Positions 36,856 through 45,135 of a stretch of DNA of 64,000 nucleotides are shown one piece after another. Source of the DNA: Qipengyuania sp. SS22 (GTDB taxonomy: Bacteria > Pseudomonadota > Alphaproteobacteria > Sphingomonadales > Sphingomonadaceae). The notes below the pieces were generated by a model that searched no databases, was not told the DNA's origin, and worked only from the letters and a program-made list of their open reading frames with translations. Where the stretch lies: the NCBI RefSeq assembly GCF_025736935.1, contig NZ_CP107048.1, positions 186,001 through 250,000 of the forward strand, in the 5' to 3' direction. The first letter of the stretch is position 1, and each line of letters opens with the position of its first letter. The translations under genes and the position numbers were made by a program.

Positions 36856-37893
36856 CTAATACCCGCGGTTCGTGCGCCGATAAGCCGACGGTGTCGTTCC
36901 GGAATGCTTGCGAAAGGCGGTATTGAACGAGGATTTGGAATTGAAGCCCGACGCATGAAGGATATCGGTCACGCTGCGATCGGTCTGCGTCAGCAGTGCC
37001 TGCGCATGTTCGATGCGATAGCGGTTCACGAAATCGAAGAAGTGCGTCCCGTCGCGCCGGTTGATGGCTTCGGACAGGGCCTTGGCAGAGACACGGCACC
37101 GTCGGGCGAGACGCTGGAGCGACAGTTCGGGGTCGAGGTAGGGCTGCTCCGCCTCCATCAAGGCGGTTAGGCCGCGGTGGACTTGGCCGCCATCGTCGGG
37201 GCCGCTGGTGGTTGCCTTGACGAACAGCCTGTCACCCCCGCGGAACAGGTCGGGCCGCAGCAGCGCCTGCAACGCGATACCCACGATAATGATGAGGACA
37301 AGCGTTGCCGCGCCCGTTTGCATCGCATCCTGCACGCTGGCGGGAAGCGCGGCCCCGGCGAAGACGCGCACGAGGAATAATCCATGCGCGATCAGCGATG
37401 AGCCGAGGAGGAAGGCAAGCCCCCACCAGGTCGACGAAACACCGGCGAAGCGGCTCTGCATGTCGCTCCGGACCCGGGCCAGCGCATAGATCGCGATGCC
37501 GATGTAGACCGCATATTGGACCTCCAGCAGCACTTGCAGGAACGGCATGCGCGCCCGGGCGAGGACGAAGCCGAGAACGAGCGCCGGGATCATCAGATGG
37601 AGCGCGTCGCGGGGCTTCAGCCGGTCGCGTTCGAAGCATGCGAACCAGATGAAACCGGTGAACAGCGGCATGTTCAGCGCGGCGGTCACCGGACGCAGCG
37701 CAGCGAGGCCGGGTACCGAAGCCCACCAGCGACCACCGAACCAGCCGCTGATGTCGATGACCGTCACTATCAGGAACAGCGCCAGCAGGCCATTCGCCAA
37801 GCGGGTGCGCGAGGGGACCAGCGCGAGAAAGACAGCCAGGACGAGCGCCAGGAACGAAGCCAGCATTGCGGCCGTGGGCACGACGGAATCCAT
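36856..37893 (-). CDS. Membrane-bound AraC-type transcriptional regulator
   Basis: About 345 residues. The N-terminal about 215 residues hold six or seven hydrophobic helices (AAMLASFLALVLAVFLAL first), and the C-terminal about 100 are an AraC helix-turn-helix pair (LSLQRLARRCRVSAKALSEA and the second with DILHASGFNSKSSFNTAF). Membrane-embedded AraC proteins sense envelope or extracellular signals. I chose the ATG at 37893 for its ACAGGA eight bases upstream; an earlier ATG at 37974 would add a polar 27-residue stretch. It precedes the serine hydrolase gene and is divergent from the enoyl-CoA hydratase. Confidence 0.85.
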   Translation of the reverse strand: MDSVVPTAAMLASFLALVLAVFLALVPSRTRLANGLLALFLIVTVIDISGWFGGRWWASVPGLAALRPVTAALNMPLFTGFIWFACFERDRLKPRDALHLMIPALVLGFVLARARMPFLQVLLEVQYAVYIGIAIYALARVRSDMQSRFAGVSSTWWGLAFLLGSSLIAHGLFLVRVFAGAALPASVQDAMQTGAATLVLIIIVGIALQALLRPDLFRGGDRLFVKATTSGPDDGGQVHRGLTALMEAEQPYLDPELSLQRLARRCRVSAKALSEAINRRDGTHFFDFVNRYRIEHAQALLTQTDRSVTDILHASGFNSKSSFNTAFRKHSGTTPSAYRRTNRGY

Positions 37894-38080
37894 CGACAAT
37901 TCCTGTCCGCTCGATCCAGTCTGTGCAAGACCTGCCATGATGCGCGGGCGATCAAACCCCGGCTTTCCTACCATACCGCTGCCGGGTTAGCGTCACGCGA
38001 TGCGCAACCGTCCCATTTTGCCGTTTGATCTGCCTGCCCGGAGGATGATTGCGGACCGTACCCTTTCTCTTGCCAGGACC

Positions 38081-38098
38081 GTGTTCCATGTGTTCCAT
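38081..38098. repeat. Exact tandem 9-base repeat upstream of enoyl-CoA hydratase
   Basis: GTGTTCCAT occurs twice in immediate succession (38081-38089, 38090-38098), 33 bases before the ATG at 38131, within the 237-base divergent gap. It may be a two-site regulator target or a simple slippage repeat. Confidence 0.45.
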
Positions 38099-38130
38099 CC
38101 GGACGGAGAGACCGGAGGGGAATCCAAGTA

Positions 38131-39000
38131 ATGTCCTACACGCAGATCAAGCTCGACATCGCCGACGGCGTTGCCACCATCACGTTGCACCGCCCCGAGA
38201 AAATGAACGCCTTCACCCGCGTCATGATGGATGAAGTCATCGACGCGATCGACACTACCGATGCCGATGACAGCGTCCGCGCAGTGATCGTGACCGGGGA
38301 TGGCGACCGGGCTTTCTGCGCCGGTGCCGACCTCACGCCGGAGGGCGGGGGACACGTCTTCTCCGATCCCAATCCGGTCGATGACCTGTCCGACGAACGC
38401 GTGCGCGATGGCGGCGGGCGGCTGACGCTGCGACTGTTCAATTCGAAGAAGCCGCTGATCGGCGCGTGTAACGGCGTGGCCGTGGGTGTGGGCGCGACCA
38501 TGCAACTGCCGTTCGATATCCGGCTGGCGAGCGACAATGCGCGCTTCGGCTTCGTCTTCGCGCGGCGCGGAATCACGCCGGAAGCCGCGTCGAGCTGGTT
38601 CCTGCCGCGGCTGGTCGGCATGCAGACCGCGCTCGAATGGTGCATGACGGGGCGGATCTTCGATGCCGGCGAGGCGCTCGATCGGGGACTTGTCCGGTCG
38701 GTCCATCCGCGGGGTGAGCTGATGGACGCGGCCCGGGGCATTGCGCGCGAGATTGCCGACAACACTTCTGCGGTTTCGGTCGCCATGACCCGCGCAATGC
38801 TCTGGCGGCTTGGCGCGAGCGGTCATCCGATGGACGCGCATCGCATCGACAGCCGCGCGATCTATCGTCTCAGCCGCAGCGACGACGCCAAGGAAGGCAT
38901 CGCCAGCTTCCTTGAAAAGCGCGCGCCCGAATACCCCGATACGGTGAGCGGCAACATGCCCGATTTCTACCCCTGGTGGGACGAGCCGGGTTACGAGTGA
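38131..39000 (+). CDS. Enoyl-CoA hydratase/isomerase family protein
   Basis: A 289-residue crotonase-fold protein. Markers are ATITLHRPEKMNAFTRVM, FCAGADLTPEGG (oxyanion-hole segment), and GACNGVAVGVGATMQLPFDIRLASDNARFGF. In this branch the first catalytic Glu position is not the classic GNE, so dehydratase activity is likely but not certain; the C-terminal trimerisation helices are present and end DFYPWWDEPGYE. Cytoplasmic acyl-CoA metabolism is expected. GGAGGGG lies close upstream of the ATG. The MarR gene follows after 66 bases on the same strand. Confidence 0.88.
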   Translation: MSYTQIKLDIADGVATITLHRPEKMNAFTRVMMDEVIDAIDTTDADDSVRAVIVTGDGDRAFCAGADLTPEGGGHVFSDPNPVDDLSDERVRDGGGRLTLRLFNSKKPLIGACNGVAVGVGATMQLPFDIRLASDNARFGFVFARRGITPEAASSWFLPRLVGMQTALEWCMTGRIFDAGEALDRGLVRSVHPRGELMDAARGIAREIADNTSAVSVAMTRAMLWRLGASGHPMDAHRIDSRAIYRLSRSDDAKEGIASFLEKRAPEYPDTVSGNMPDFYPWWDEPGYE

Positions 39001-39012
39001 GTCCCGGCAAAA

Positions 39013-39064
39013 GGTTACAATCGCAACGGCCTTGCCAAGTCGGGGGCGTCATCTAAATGTAACC
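39013..39064 (+). promoter_or_regulatory. Inverted GGTTACA/TGTAACC pair before the MarR gene
   Basis: GGTTACA (39013-39019) and TGTAACC (39058-39064) are exact inverted copies 38 bases apart; the second ends two bases before the ATG at 39067. Each may be half of a regulator site, possibly for autoregulation by the MarR protein. No clear Shine-Dalgarno precedes the ATG, so a leaderless start is possible. Confidence 0.4.
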
Positions 39065-39066
39065 GC

Positions 39067-39537
39067 ATGTCCAGACGCCAGCTTGCCCAACGCCTTGCAG
39101 AATTCCTGCCCTATCAACTGTCGATCGCCTCGAATGCGGTCTCGACCCGGATTGCCGAACAGTATCGCAAGCGGTTTGCGCTCAAGACCACCGAATGGCG
39201 GATCATGGCGGTGCTGGGCGATCACGGTGCGCTGACCCAGCGGCAATTGTCGCAGCAGACGCTGATGGACAAGGTGCCCGTCAACCGCGCGTGCAAGCGG
39301 CTCGAGGAACGCGGCCTGGCGCAGCGTTCGCCCAATGCGAGCGATGGCCGCTCGCATCTGCTCGAACTGACTCCGGAAGGGCGGGCGGTGCATGCGGGCA
39401 TCATGCCGCTGGCGCTCAAGATCGAGCGGCAGCTGTTCTCCGTGCTGAGCGAGGACGAGCGGGCCAGCCTGCTCGACATGCTGGCGCGGGTGCGCGATCA
39501 GGCGGGGGACTTCGACGCGGAAAGCCTGGCCGACTAG
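39067..39537 (+). CDS. MarR family transcriptional regulator
   Basis: A 156-residue winged-helix regulator. Helices flanking the wing read TEWRIMAVLGDHGALTQRQL, QQTLMDKVPVNRACKRLEERG, and the wing SPNASDGRSHLLELTPEGR carries the Asp-x-Arg typical of MarR. Dimerisation helices lie at both ends. It probably represses the neighbouring enoyl-CoA hydratase or its own gene and responds to a CoA-ester or aromatic ligand, by analogy with MarR proteins in catabolic clusters; the ligand is not shown. Confidence 0.93.
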   Translation: MSRRQLAQRLAEFLPYQLSIASNAVSTRIAEQYRKRFALKTTEWRIMAVLGDHGALTQRQLSQQTLMDKVPVNRACKRLEERGLAQRSPNASDGRSHLLELTPEGRAVHAGIMPLALKIERQLFSVLSEDERASLLDMLARVRDQAGDFDAESLAD

Positions 39538-39551
39538 GCAGTCGGCCAGGC
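39524..39551 (+). terminator. Terminator hairpin overlapping the end of the MarR gene
   Basis: A perfect 12-bp stem GCCTGGCCGACT (39524-39535) / AGTCGGCCAGGC (39540-39551), loop AGGC. The MarR stop codon TAG (39535-39537) lies inside it. No T-run follows; it separates the MarR and convergent tadC genes. Confidence 0.7.
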
Positions 39552-39585
39552 TCCCGGGTTTGCGACAGGTCGCAGGAGTCGTGGG

Positions 39586-40584
39586 CTAGCCGATACCGCC
39601 GCTGAAGGCGTCGGCGATCGAACAGGCTGCCGGGCCGAGAATGACGATGAACAGCACCGGCAGGATGAACATGATCAGCGGCACGGTCATGATCGCAGGC
39701 AGACGCGCGGCCTTTTCCTCGGCGCGCATCATGCGCTCGTTACGGAATTCGGCCGACAGCACACGTAGCGCGGAAGCCAGCGGCGTACCATAGCGTTCGG
39801 TCTGGACCATGGTGGTGACCACACCCTTTACCGCATCGAGATTGACGCGATAGGCGAGGTTGTTGAACGCATGGCGCCGTTCGTTGAGGAAGGACAGCTC
39901 GATCGCGGTCAGGGTGAACTCGTCGCCCAGTTCGGGATAGGCGCGGCCCAGTTCCTTGGCGACGCGGTTGAAGGCGGCATCGACGGTCAGGCCGGCCTCG
40001 GCGCAGATCACCAGCAGGTCGAGCGCGTCGGGTAGGCCTTTGCGGATCGCGTCGGAGCGTTTCTTGGCAAGATTGCCGAGGTAGATTTCGGGGCCCTTGT
40101 AGCCAACGAACACGGCCAGGGCGAGCGCCGCCACACGCTTCATCTCCCAGTCGGGATAGACCTCGACCAGATACAGCATAACGAAGGCGAAGCCGCCCAA
40201 GAGGATCGGGAGCACGGCGCGCAAGCCAATGACGACGATCGCCAGCTCCTTGTTGCGGATGCCGGCATGGGCAAGCTTCTGCTGGACCGATTCGATCTGG
40301 CTCTGCTGCAGCACTTTCATGCTGCCGAGCGTGTCCTTGATCTTGTCGGTCGTGTCGCTGTTGCGGACGAGGCTCTGGCGCTTCTTCGCGCTTGCGGTGA
40401 CGAGGCCCATCTTGAGCTCTTCGCGGCGCCCTTCGAGGGCCTTCACGCGCTTGCTCATCGGGTCCTTGATCGTAACCGCGGTGTAGATTGCGAACAGCAC
40501 GGCGAGTGCTGCGACCCCGGACAGGATCGAGCCGATCACAAAGATGTCGAAGCCCAAAAGGGTGGGGCCGGTTGCGGGATCCAT
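39586..40584 (-). CDS. tadC: Tad pilus inner-membrane platform protein TadC
   Basis: A 332-residue type II secretion F-domain membrane protein. Hydrophobic helices are at about residues 8-28 (FDIFVIGSILSGVAALAVLF), 118-160 and the C-terminal 298-325. The F-domain signature LPDALDLLVICAEAGLTVDAA and the later YGTPLASALRVLSAEFRNERMMRAEEKAARLP are present. With TadB it forms the platform that the motor ATPase acts on to assemble Flp pili. It follows tadB by 20 bases and is the last gene in the operon; no tadD or other tad genes follow. Confidence 0.92.
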   Translation of the reverse strand: MDPATGPTLLGFDIFVIGSILSGVAALAVLFAIYTAVTIKDPMSKRVKALEGRREELKMGLVTASAKKRQSLVRNSDTTDKIKDTLGSMKVLQQSQIESVQQKLAHAGIRNKELAIVVIGLRAVLPILLGGFAFVMLYLVEVYPDWEMKRVAALALAVFVGYKGPEIYLGNLAKKRSDAIRKGLPDALDLLVICAEAGLTVDAAFNRVAKELGRAYPELGDEFTLTAIELSFLNERRHAFNNLAYRVNLDAVKGVVTTMVQTERYGTPLASALRVLSAEFRNERMMRAEEKAARLPAIMTVPLIMFILPVLFIVILGPAACSIADAFSGGIG

Positions 40585-40604
40585 TACGCTAGTCCTTCCC
40601 CAGC

Positions 40605-41576
40605 TCAGATTTCGAAGCTGACCATCTTGGCCATGATAAAGGCCCCGATGCTCATCCAGACGAGGCCGCCGAGGCCCGTGACGATCAGGCGGTCATCTTC
40701 GAAGAAGCCGCCGATGTAGCTGGGGTTGATCCACCAGATCATAAAAAACACGATGAAGGGGAGGGCACCGACGATATAGGCCGAAGCCTTGGATTCGGAG
40801 CTCATCGCCTTGATCTTGAGCTTCATCTGCGCGCGCTTGCGCAGGACGTCCGCCAGGTTCGACAGCGTCTCGGCGAGATTACCGCCGGTTTCGCGCTGGA
40901 TAGCGAGCGTGATGCAGAAGAAGTTGAATTCGGAGATCTCGAGCCGGTTGGCCGCTTCCTGGAGCGAATCCTCCATGGTGCGGCCGATCTTGATGCGCTC
41001 GACGATGCCCTTGAATTCCACCCCGACGGGGCCGGGAACTTCCTGCGACACGACCGACAGGGTTTCGGTTACCGGCAGACCCGAACGCAGGCCGCGAACG
41101 AGCAGTTCGATAGCGTCGGGAAACTTGGCGTTGAAGGCATTGGTGCGCTTCTTGATCGCGCGGCTGACAAGGAAGTGCGGCAGGCCTGCGCCGACCAGCA
41201 CGCCGAGACCAAGTGAAAAGGCCAGCGATCCGCTGCGCAGATACATCAGCAGCGCGACGGCGACGCCAAGGCCCAGCGAGCCATAAGCATATTGGCTCAG
41301 CGTCCAGCCCTTGCCGGTCCGGTCGAGCCGGATGGCGAGGGCTTCTACCCGCGAGGATGACCCGGCGACGCCGCGCATCTTGGGCCTGCGCGCCGCAATG
41401 GCCTTCTTGAGCTGCGATTCGACCTTGGTGTCGGTGCTTTCCGAGTGGCGGAAACGCACCTGCTGGAGGCGGCGCTGGCTCGCCTTGGCCGTGTTCGGAC
41501 CGGAGAACAAAGCGTAGCCGATCGCCAGCAAAGCCAGGACCCCGAGGGCCAACAGCACCAGCTGGAAGATGTTCAT
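40605..41576 (-). CDS. tadB: Tad pilus inner-membrane platform protein TadB
   Basis: A 323-residue membrane protein with a type II secretion F domain. Hydrophobic segments are at residues about 3-24, 99-135 and the end (FIVFFMIWWINPSYIGGF, near 276-293). F-domain words are FPDAIELLVRGLRSGLPVTE and GRTMEDSLQEAANRLEI. It pairs with TadC in the inner-membrane platform. A short gap of 51 bases separates it from cpaE upstream, where the motor ATPase gene cpaF/tadA normally sits but is absent. Confidence 0.93.
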   Translation of the reverse strand: MNIFQLVLLALGVLALLAIGYALFSGPNTAKASQRRLQQVRFRHSESTDTKVESQLKKAIAARRPKMRGVAGSSSRVEALAIRLDRTGKGWTLSQYAYGSLGLGVAVALLMYLRSGSLAFSLGLGVLVGAGLPHFLVSRAIKKRTNAFNAKFPDAIELLVRGLRSGLPVTETLSVVSQEVPGPVGVEFKGIVERIKIGRTMEDSLQEAANRLEISEFNFFCITLAIQRETGGNLAETLSNLADVLRKRAQMKLKIKAMSSESKASAYIVGALPFIVFFMIWWINPSYIGGFFEDDRLIVTGLGGLVWMSIGAFIMAKMVSFEI

Positions 41577-41627
41577 GCGTACTCTCCGTTTATCCGATCG
41601 CGGATCCGGGGGCGTCCCCGGAAGCCG

Positions 41628-42917
41628 TTATTCCGCGGGCACTGCGGTCCGCGTGTCTTTCTTCTTCGCCAGCAGGTTCTTAAAATCGAGCCCGCCGAGC
41701 AGCGACTTCTTGGCCCCTGCTTCTGCGGCTTTCTCGGCTTCCTCGTCGCCGACGCCGATGATCCGCGAGGAGAGCTGCTTGATCGCCGAGGTGGCCTTGG
41801 CACCGGAATTGGCATCGACGAAGGTCTTGCCCAGCTTGGCGGCATTGGCCGCAGCCTTCTGGTCGAACGGGATCGACACATCGATCTTGCGTTCGATCGA
41901 GGCCTCGAAATCGGCCTTGCTGATTTCCGCGACGCCCGGCTGCACCTTGTTGGCGACGATCAGCGGCTGCGCTTGCGGGGCGTGGGTTTTGAGCCACGAC
42001 AGGATGCGGATCGTGTCCCGCGCCGAAGCGAGCGACATTTCCGTGGCCAGCACGACGACGTTCACATCGTTGAGCAGGTGCGGGAAATTGATCATCATGT
42101 TGCGCGGCATGTCGACCACGGTCATTTCGAACTGGTGTTTGAACTCCTCCTGCAACTGCAGGAAGGCCGCGCCATCGGTCATCAGCGGCTGGCTGATCGG
42201 CGCTTCCGCCGAAAGGATGGCGAGGTTTTCGTTGGCGCGGATCATGGCACGTTCGATGAACAGGCCATCGATCCGGCCGGGATTGTCGATCGCATCGGTC
42301 AACCCGCGGCCCGGTTCGAGATCGAGCGCGAGCGCACCGGTCCCGAAATGCACGTCGAGGTCGAGCAGGGCGGTCGGCATGCGCTGATCGACCGAGAAGA
42401 TCCATGCCAGCGAGGTCACCAGCGTCGATGCGCCCACGCCGCCGCGCGTACCGATCACGGCCGCCGAGATGTGATGCTTGACGCCTTCGTCCTCGCCGCC
42501 GCGCGGGGCCAGGAACACCGCTTGCGCCTGATTGAGCGAATCGCGCAGCGCGTTGGCCGACAGCGGCTTGAGCAGGTAGTCGTGGATGCCGCTCGCGAGC
42601 AGGTCGCGATACAGGCGGACGTCATTGACCTGGCCGATGGCGATCACCACCGTGCCCGGCTCGCAGACCTCCGCCAGCGCGTTGATGTCGTTCAGCGGGT
42701 CGCCGCTTTCCGACAGATCGACCATGAGGATGTTCGGACTGGCCGCCACCGACAAGGACTGGATCGCATTGCGCAGACCGCCCTTGTTGCATTTCTCGGG
42801 CTGCCAGCCGAGTTCGATCACCACGGGACGCAGCACGTCGAGGGCGGTCTCGTCGCAGATATAGGCGGCAAAGGCGTCGCGGTTGCCTGCCATGCTCGAT
42901 TTAAGTGAAGCGCTCAT
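41628..42917 (-). CDS. cpaE: Tad pilus localisation ATPase CpaE/TadZ
   Basis: A 429-residue protein with an N-terminal response-receiver-like domain (residues about 15-140) and a MinD/ParA-type ATPase domain. The deviant Walker A is AAVIGTRGGVGASTLV, followed by LLDLDVHFGTGALALDLEPG and VDMPRNMM. The C terminus is Lys/Ala-rich. TadZ/CpaE helps place the secretion apparatus at the cell pole. It follows cpaD by 6 bases; the next gene is tadB, not cpaF. Confidence 0.92.
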   Translation of the reverse strand: MSASLKSSMAGNRDAFAAYICDETALDVLRPVVIELGWQPEKCNKGGLRNAIQSLSVAASPNILMVDLSESGDPLNDINALAEVCEPGTVVIAIGQVNDVRLYRDLLASGIHDYLLKPLSANALRDSLNQAQAVFLAPRGGEDEGVKHHISAAVIGTRGGVGASTLVTSLAWIFSVDQRMPTALLDLDVHFGTGALALDLEPGRGLTDAIDNPGRIDGLFIERAMIRANENLAILSAEAPISQPLMTDGAAFLQLQEEFKHQFEMTVVDMPRNMMINFPHLLNDVNVVVLATEMSLASARDTIRILSWLKTHAPQAQPLIVANKVQPGVAEISKADFEASIERKIDVSIPFDQKAAANAAKLGKTFVDANSGAKATSAIKQLSSRIIGVGDEEAEKAAEAGAKKSLLGGLDFKNLLAKKKDTRTAVPAE

Positions 42918-42923
42918 GGCTGC

Positions 42924-43574
42924 TTAGCCTCCTTCATTGCTGCTGACTTCAGCCAGATCTTGCGCGCCGGTGGGCGGCTTTTCGCGATAGGTCCGGATGG
43001 CCTTCGTCGATGTCGTGACGACGGTCTGGCCGGTGCCCTGCTGACCCGAAATCAGGTCTTCGGGATTGGCGACCATGGCGGCGAGATTGCCGTTCACGGC
43101 ACAGCCGTAGCCGGGATAGGTCGCGTTATATTCATTGGCTTCGTTATTGGCCGACCAGTCGGGGCAACCCGGGACGCTGGCGGTCGAGCGAGTGACGACG
43201 ATCCGGGCCTGGCCCGGTTCGACATAGCCCGCGGTGACCGGCGAACCCTCGGTAACCAGCAGTCCGTGCCGGCCGGCAAGCGCCGCCAGATCGTTCTTTA
43301 GCGCCGGATTGGCGGAGGGATCGTCGAGCGAGACGCGGTCGCCATAGCCGAGGCCCATGGCCTCGAACCAGCCCGACACGCGCTGCTGCTCGCTGACTGC
43401 CAGGCCATCGCCGACAGTGTTCACATCGAGCGTGAAATTGGTCCGTTCCACCACCGGTTGCCGCGCGCTGTAGAGCGAGCGGTTCTCGGTCGGGAAACCG
43501 CCACAGGCGCCGAGCACGAGGCTGAGCGAGACGGCGAGTGAACCGGTAAGCTTGCGAGTGATTGCCTTTGCCAT
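42924..43574 (-). CDS. cpaD: Tad pilus assembly lipoprotein CpaD
   Basis: A 216-residue lipoprotein of the CpaD family. Lipobox LVLGAC places the lipidated Cys at 24. The mature part has RIVVTRSTASVPGCPDWS, with a disulphide-capable Cys pair, and a late YPGYGCAVNGNLAAMVANPEDL motif typical of CpaD. It is thought to support secretin CpaC in the outer membrane. Located 14 bases downstream of cpaC and 6 upstream of cpaE. Confidence 0.92.
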   Translation of the reverse strand: MAKAITRKLTGSLAVSLSLVLGACGGFPTENRSLYSARQPVVERTNFTLDVNTVGDGLAVSEQQRVSGWFEAMGLGYGDRVSLDDPSANPALKNDLAALAGRHGLLVTEGSPVTAGYVEPGQARIVVTRSTASVPGCPDWSANNEANEYNATYPGYGCAVNGNLAAMVANPEDLISGQQGTGQTVVTTSTKAIRTYREKPPTGAQDLAEVSSNEGG

Positions 43575-43588
43575 GGTACTCGTCCCTC

Positions 43589-45094
43589 TTATTCGAAGCT
43601 GAAGCCGGGCTGCGCCGACGCGGTACGTTCGTTACGGCGCGCGTCGGGCTCGGTGGCAGCCTGCTGCTCGTCATTGTCGCCCGGGGTTCCGTAGGAAAGG
43701 CCCGGGGTTGCCGGAGCGGTCTCGACCGCGCGCGGCTTGGGGCGGTCGCCGCCGCTCACGCCATCGCTTTGCTGCAAGCCCAGCAGGCGCTGGAATTCGG
43801 TCGGCTTGCGGAACCCGTCGGTCGGCAGCTTGATGTCGTTCGCATCCACCGGCTTCACCAGATAGGGCGTGACCACGATGACCAGCTCGGTCTCACCCTT
43901 GCGATAGGTGGTCGAACGGAACAGATTGCCGAGGATCGGCACGTCGCCGAGACCCGGAGCCTTGTCGACCGAATTGGTCGCATTGTTCGACAAGAGGCCA
44001 GCGATCATGAAGCTCTGGCCCGAACCGAGTTCGATCGTGGTTTCCGCGCGGCGGGTGGTCAGCGCCGGCACCTGGAAACCGTCGAGCGTGATCGCGCCCT
44101 GACTGGTCAGTTCCGACACCTCCGGACGGACGCGCATCGAGATCCGGCCATTGGCCAGAACGGTCGGGGTATAGGCGAGGCTGACACCATAGTTCTTATA
44201 TTCGATGGTCGTCGTGCCAAGTCCCTGGCTGAGCGGGATCGGGAATTCGCCGCCGGCAAGAAATTCGGCGGTTTCACCCGACAGCGCGGTCAGATTGGGC
44301 TGTGACAGCGTGGTCGCGAAGCCCTCGGTTTCGGCGAGATCGAGCGCGGCACCGAGGTCGAGGCCGAGGAATTTGCCAAACCCGGCAAGAGTTGTGCCCG
44401 GAGTGATCGCAGTGAAAGTGCCGCCGCCGGCTTCTACGCTTACTGAGTCGGTGCGACCCTGACCGATGCCAAACTGGAAGCCGCCCGTCGTGTCGACGCT
44501 GGTCAGATTGACGCCGACCGCGCGGACGAAAGTGCGGCTGACTTCGGCGATGCGTACCTGCAGGTTGACCTGCAGCGGGGTCGCCATGCGCAGGCGGCTG
44601 ATGACATTGGCATCCTCGCCGACATAGGCTTCGACCAGACGCTGCGCCTCTTCGGCATCCTCGGGCCCGGCAACCGTGCCGGTCAGGAGGATGACATTCG
44701 TGCCCATCGTCGCGACCGAGATATTGGCCTCGGGCATGGCGAGCGCCATCAGCTGGTCGATGCTGCCGATGTTCGAACCGACGCGGACATTGGCGGACCA
44801 GATGATATCGCCAGCGCCATTGCTGGCATAAATCGTGGTTTCGCCGCCGGCCTTGCCAAAGACATAGAGCTGGCGCTGCGATTTGACCTGGACGTCGGCG
44901 ACATTGTCGTTGGCGACGAAGATGTCGGCCATCGTGCCGGGAACATTGACCAATTCGCCGCGACCGATCGAAAGGACGATCTCCGAACCGGGGCTGACGA
45001 CCGACTGGGCCGTCGCAACGGTCGTCGGTGCGGCTGCCAGCGGCGCGATGGCCAGACTGGCGAGCAGCAATTTGGTAGTAAGACGACGTTTCAT
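43589..45094 (-). CDS. cpaC: Tad pilus secretin CpaC/RcpA
   Basis: A 501-residue type II/III secretin. Signal peptide about 1-32. It has an N-terminal pilotin-like BON/STN region (about 40-180, with PGTMADIFVANDNVADVQV) and the secretin core with AGGEFPIPLSQGLG and VRPEVSELTSQGAI. It forms the outer-membrane pore for Flp pili. The start at 45094 is set by the signal peptide and AGGGGG upstream; the frame runs on 15 codons further. The C-terminal tail is Ser/Gly/Gln-rich. Cotranscribed with cpaB (41 bases upstream). Confidence 0.92.
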   Translation of the reverse strand: MKRRLTTKLLLASLAIAPLAAAPTTVATAQSVVSPGSEIVLSIGRGELVNVPGTMADIFVANDNVADVQVKSQRQLYVFGKAGGETTIYASNGAGDIIWSANVRVGSNIGSIDQLMALAMPEANISVATMGTNVILLTGTVAGPEDAEEAQRLVEAYVGEDANVISRLRMATPLQVNLQVRIAEVSRTFVRAVGVNLTSVDTTGGFQFGIGQGRTDSVSVEAGGGTFTAITPGTTLAGFGKFLGLDLGAALDLAETEGFATTLSQPNLTALSGETAEFLAGGEFPIPLSQGLGTTTIEYKNYGVSLAYTPTVLANGRISMRVRPEVSELTSQGAITLDGFQVPALTTRRAETTIELGSGQSFMIAGLLSNNATNSVDKAPGLGDVPILGNLFRSTTYRKGETELVIVVTPYLVKPVDANDIKLPTDGFRKPTEFQRLLGLQQSDGVSGGDRPKPRAVETAPATPGLSYGTPGDNDEQQAATEPDARRNERTASAQPGFSFE

Positions 45095-45135
45095 GGAATT
45101 GCCCCCTGAATGGCGTTCCGTATTTCTTATCGGGC

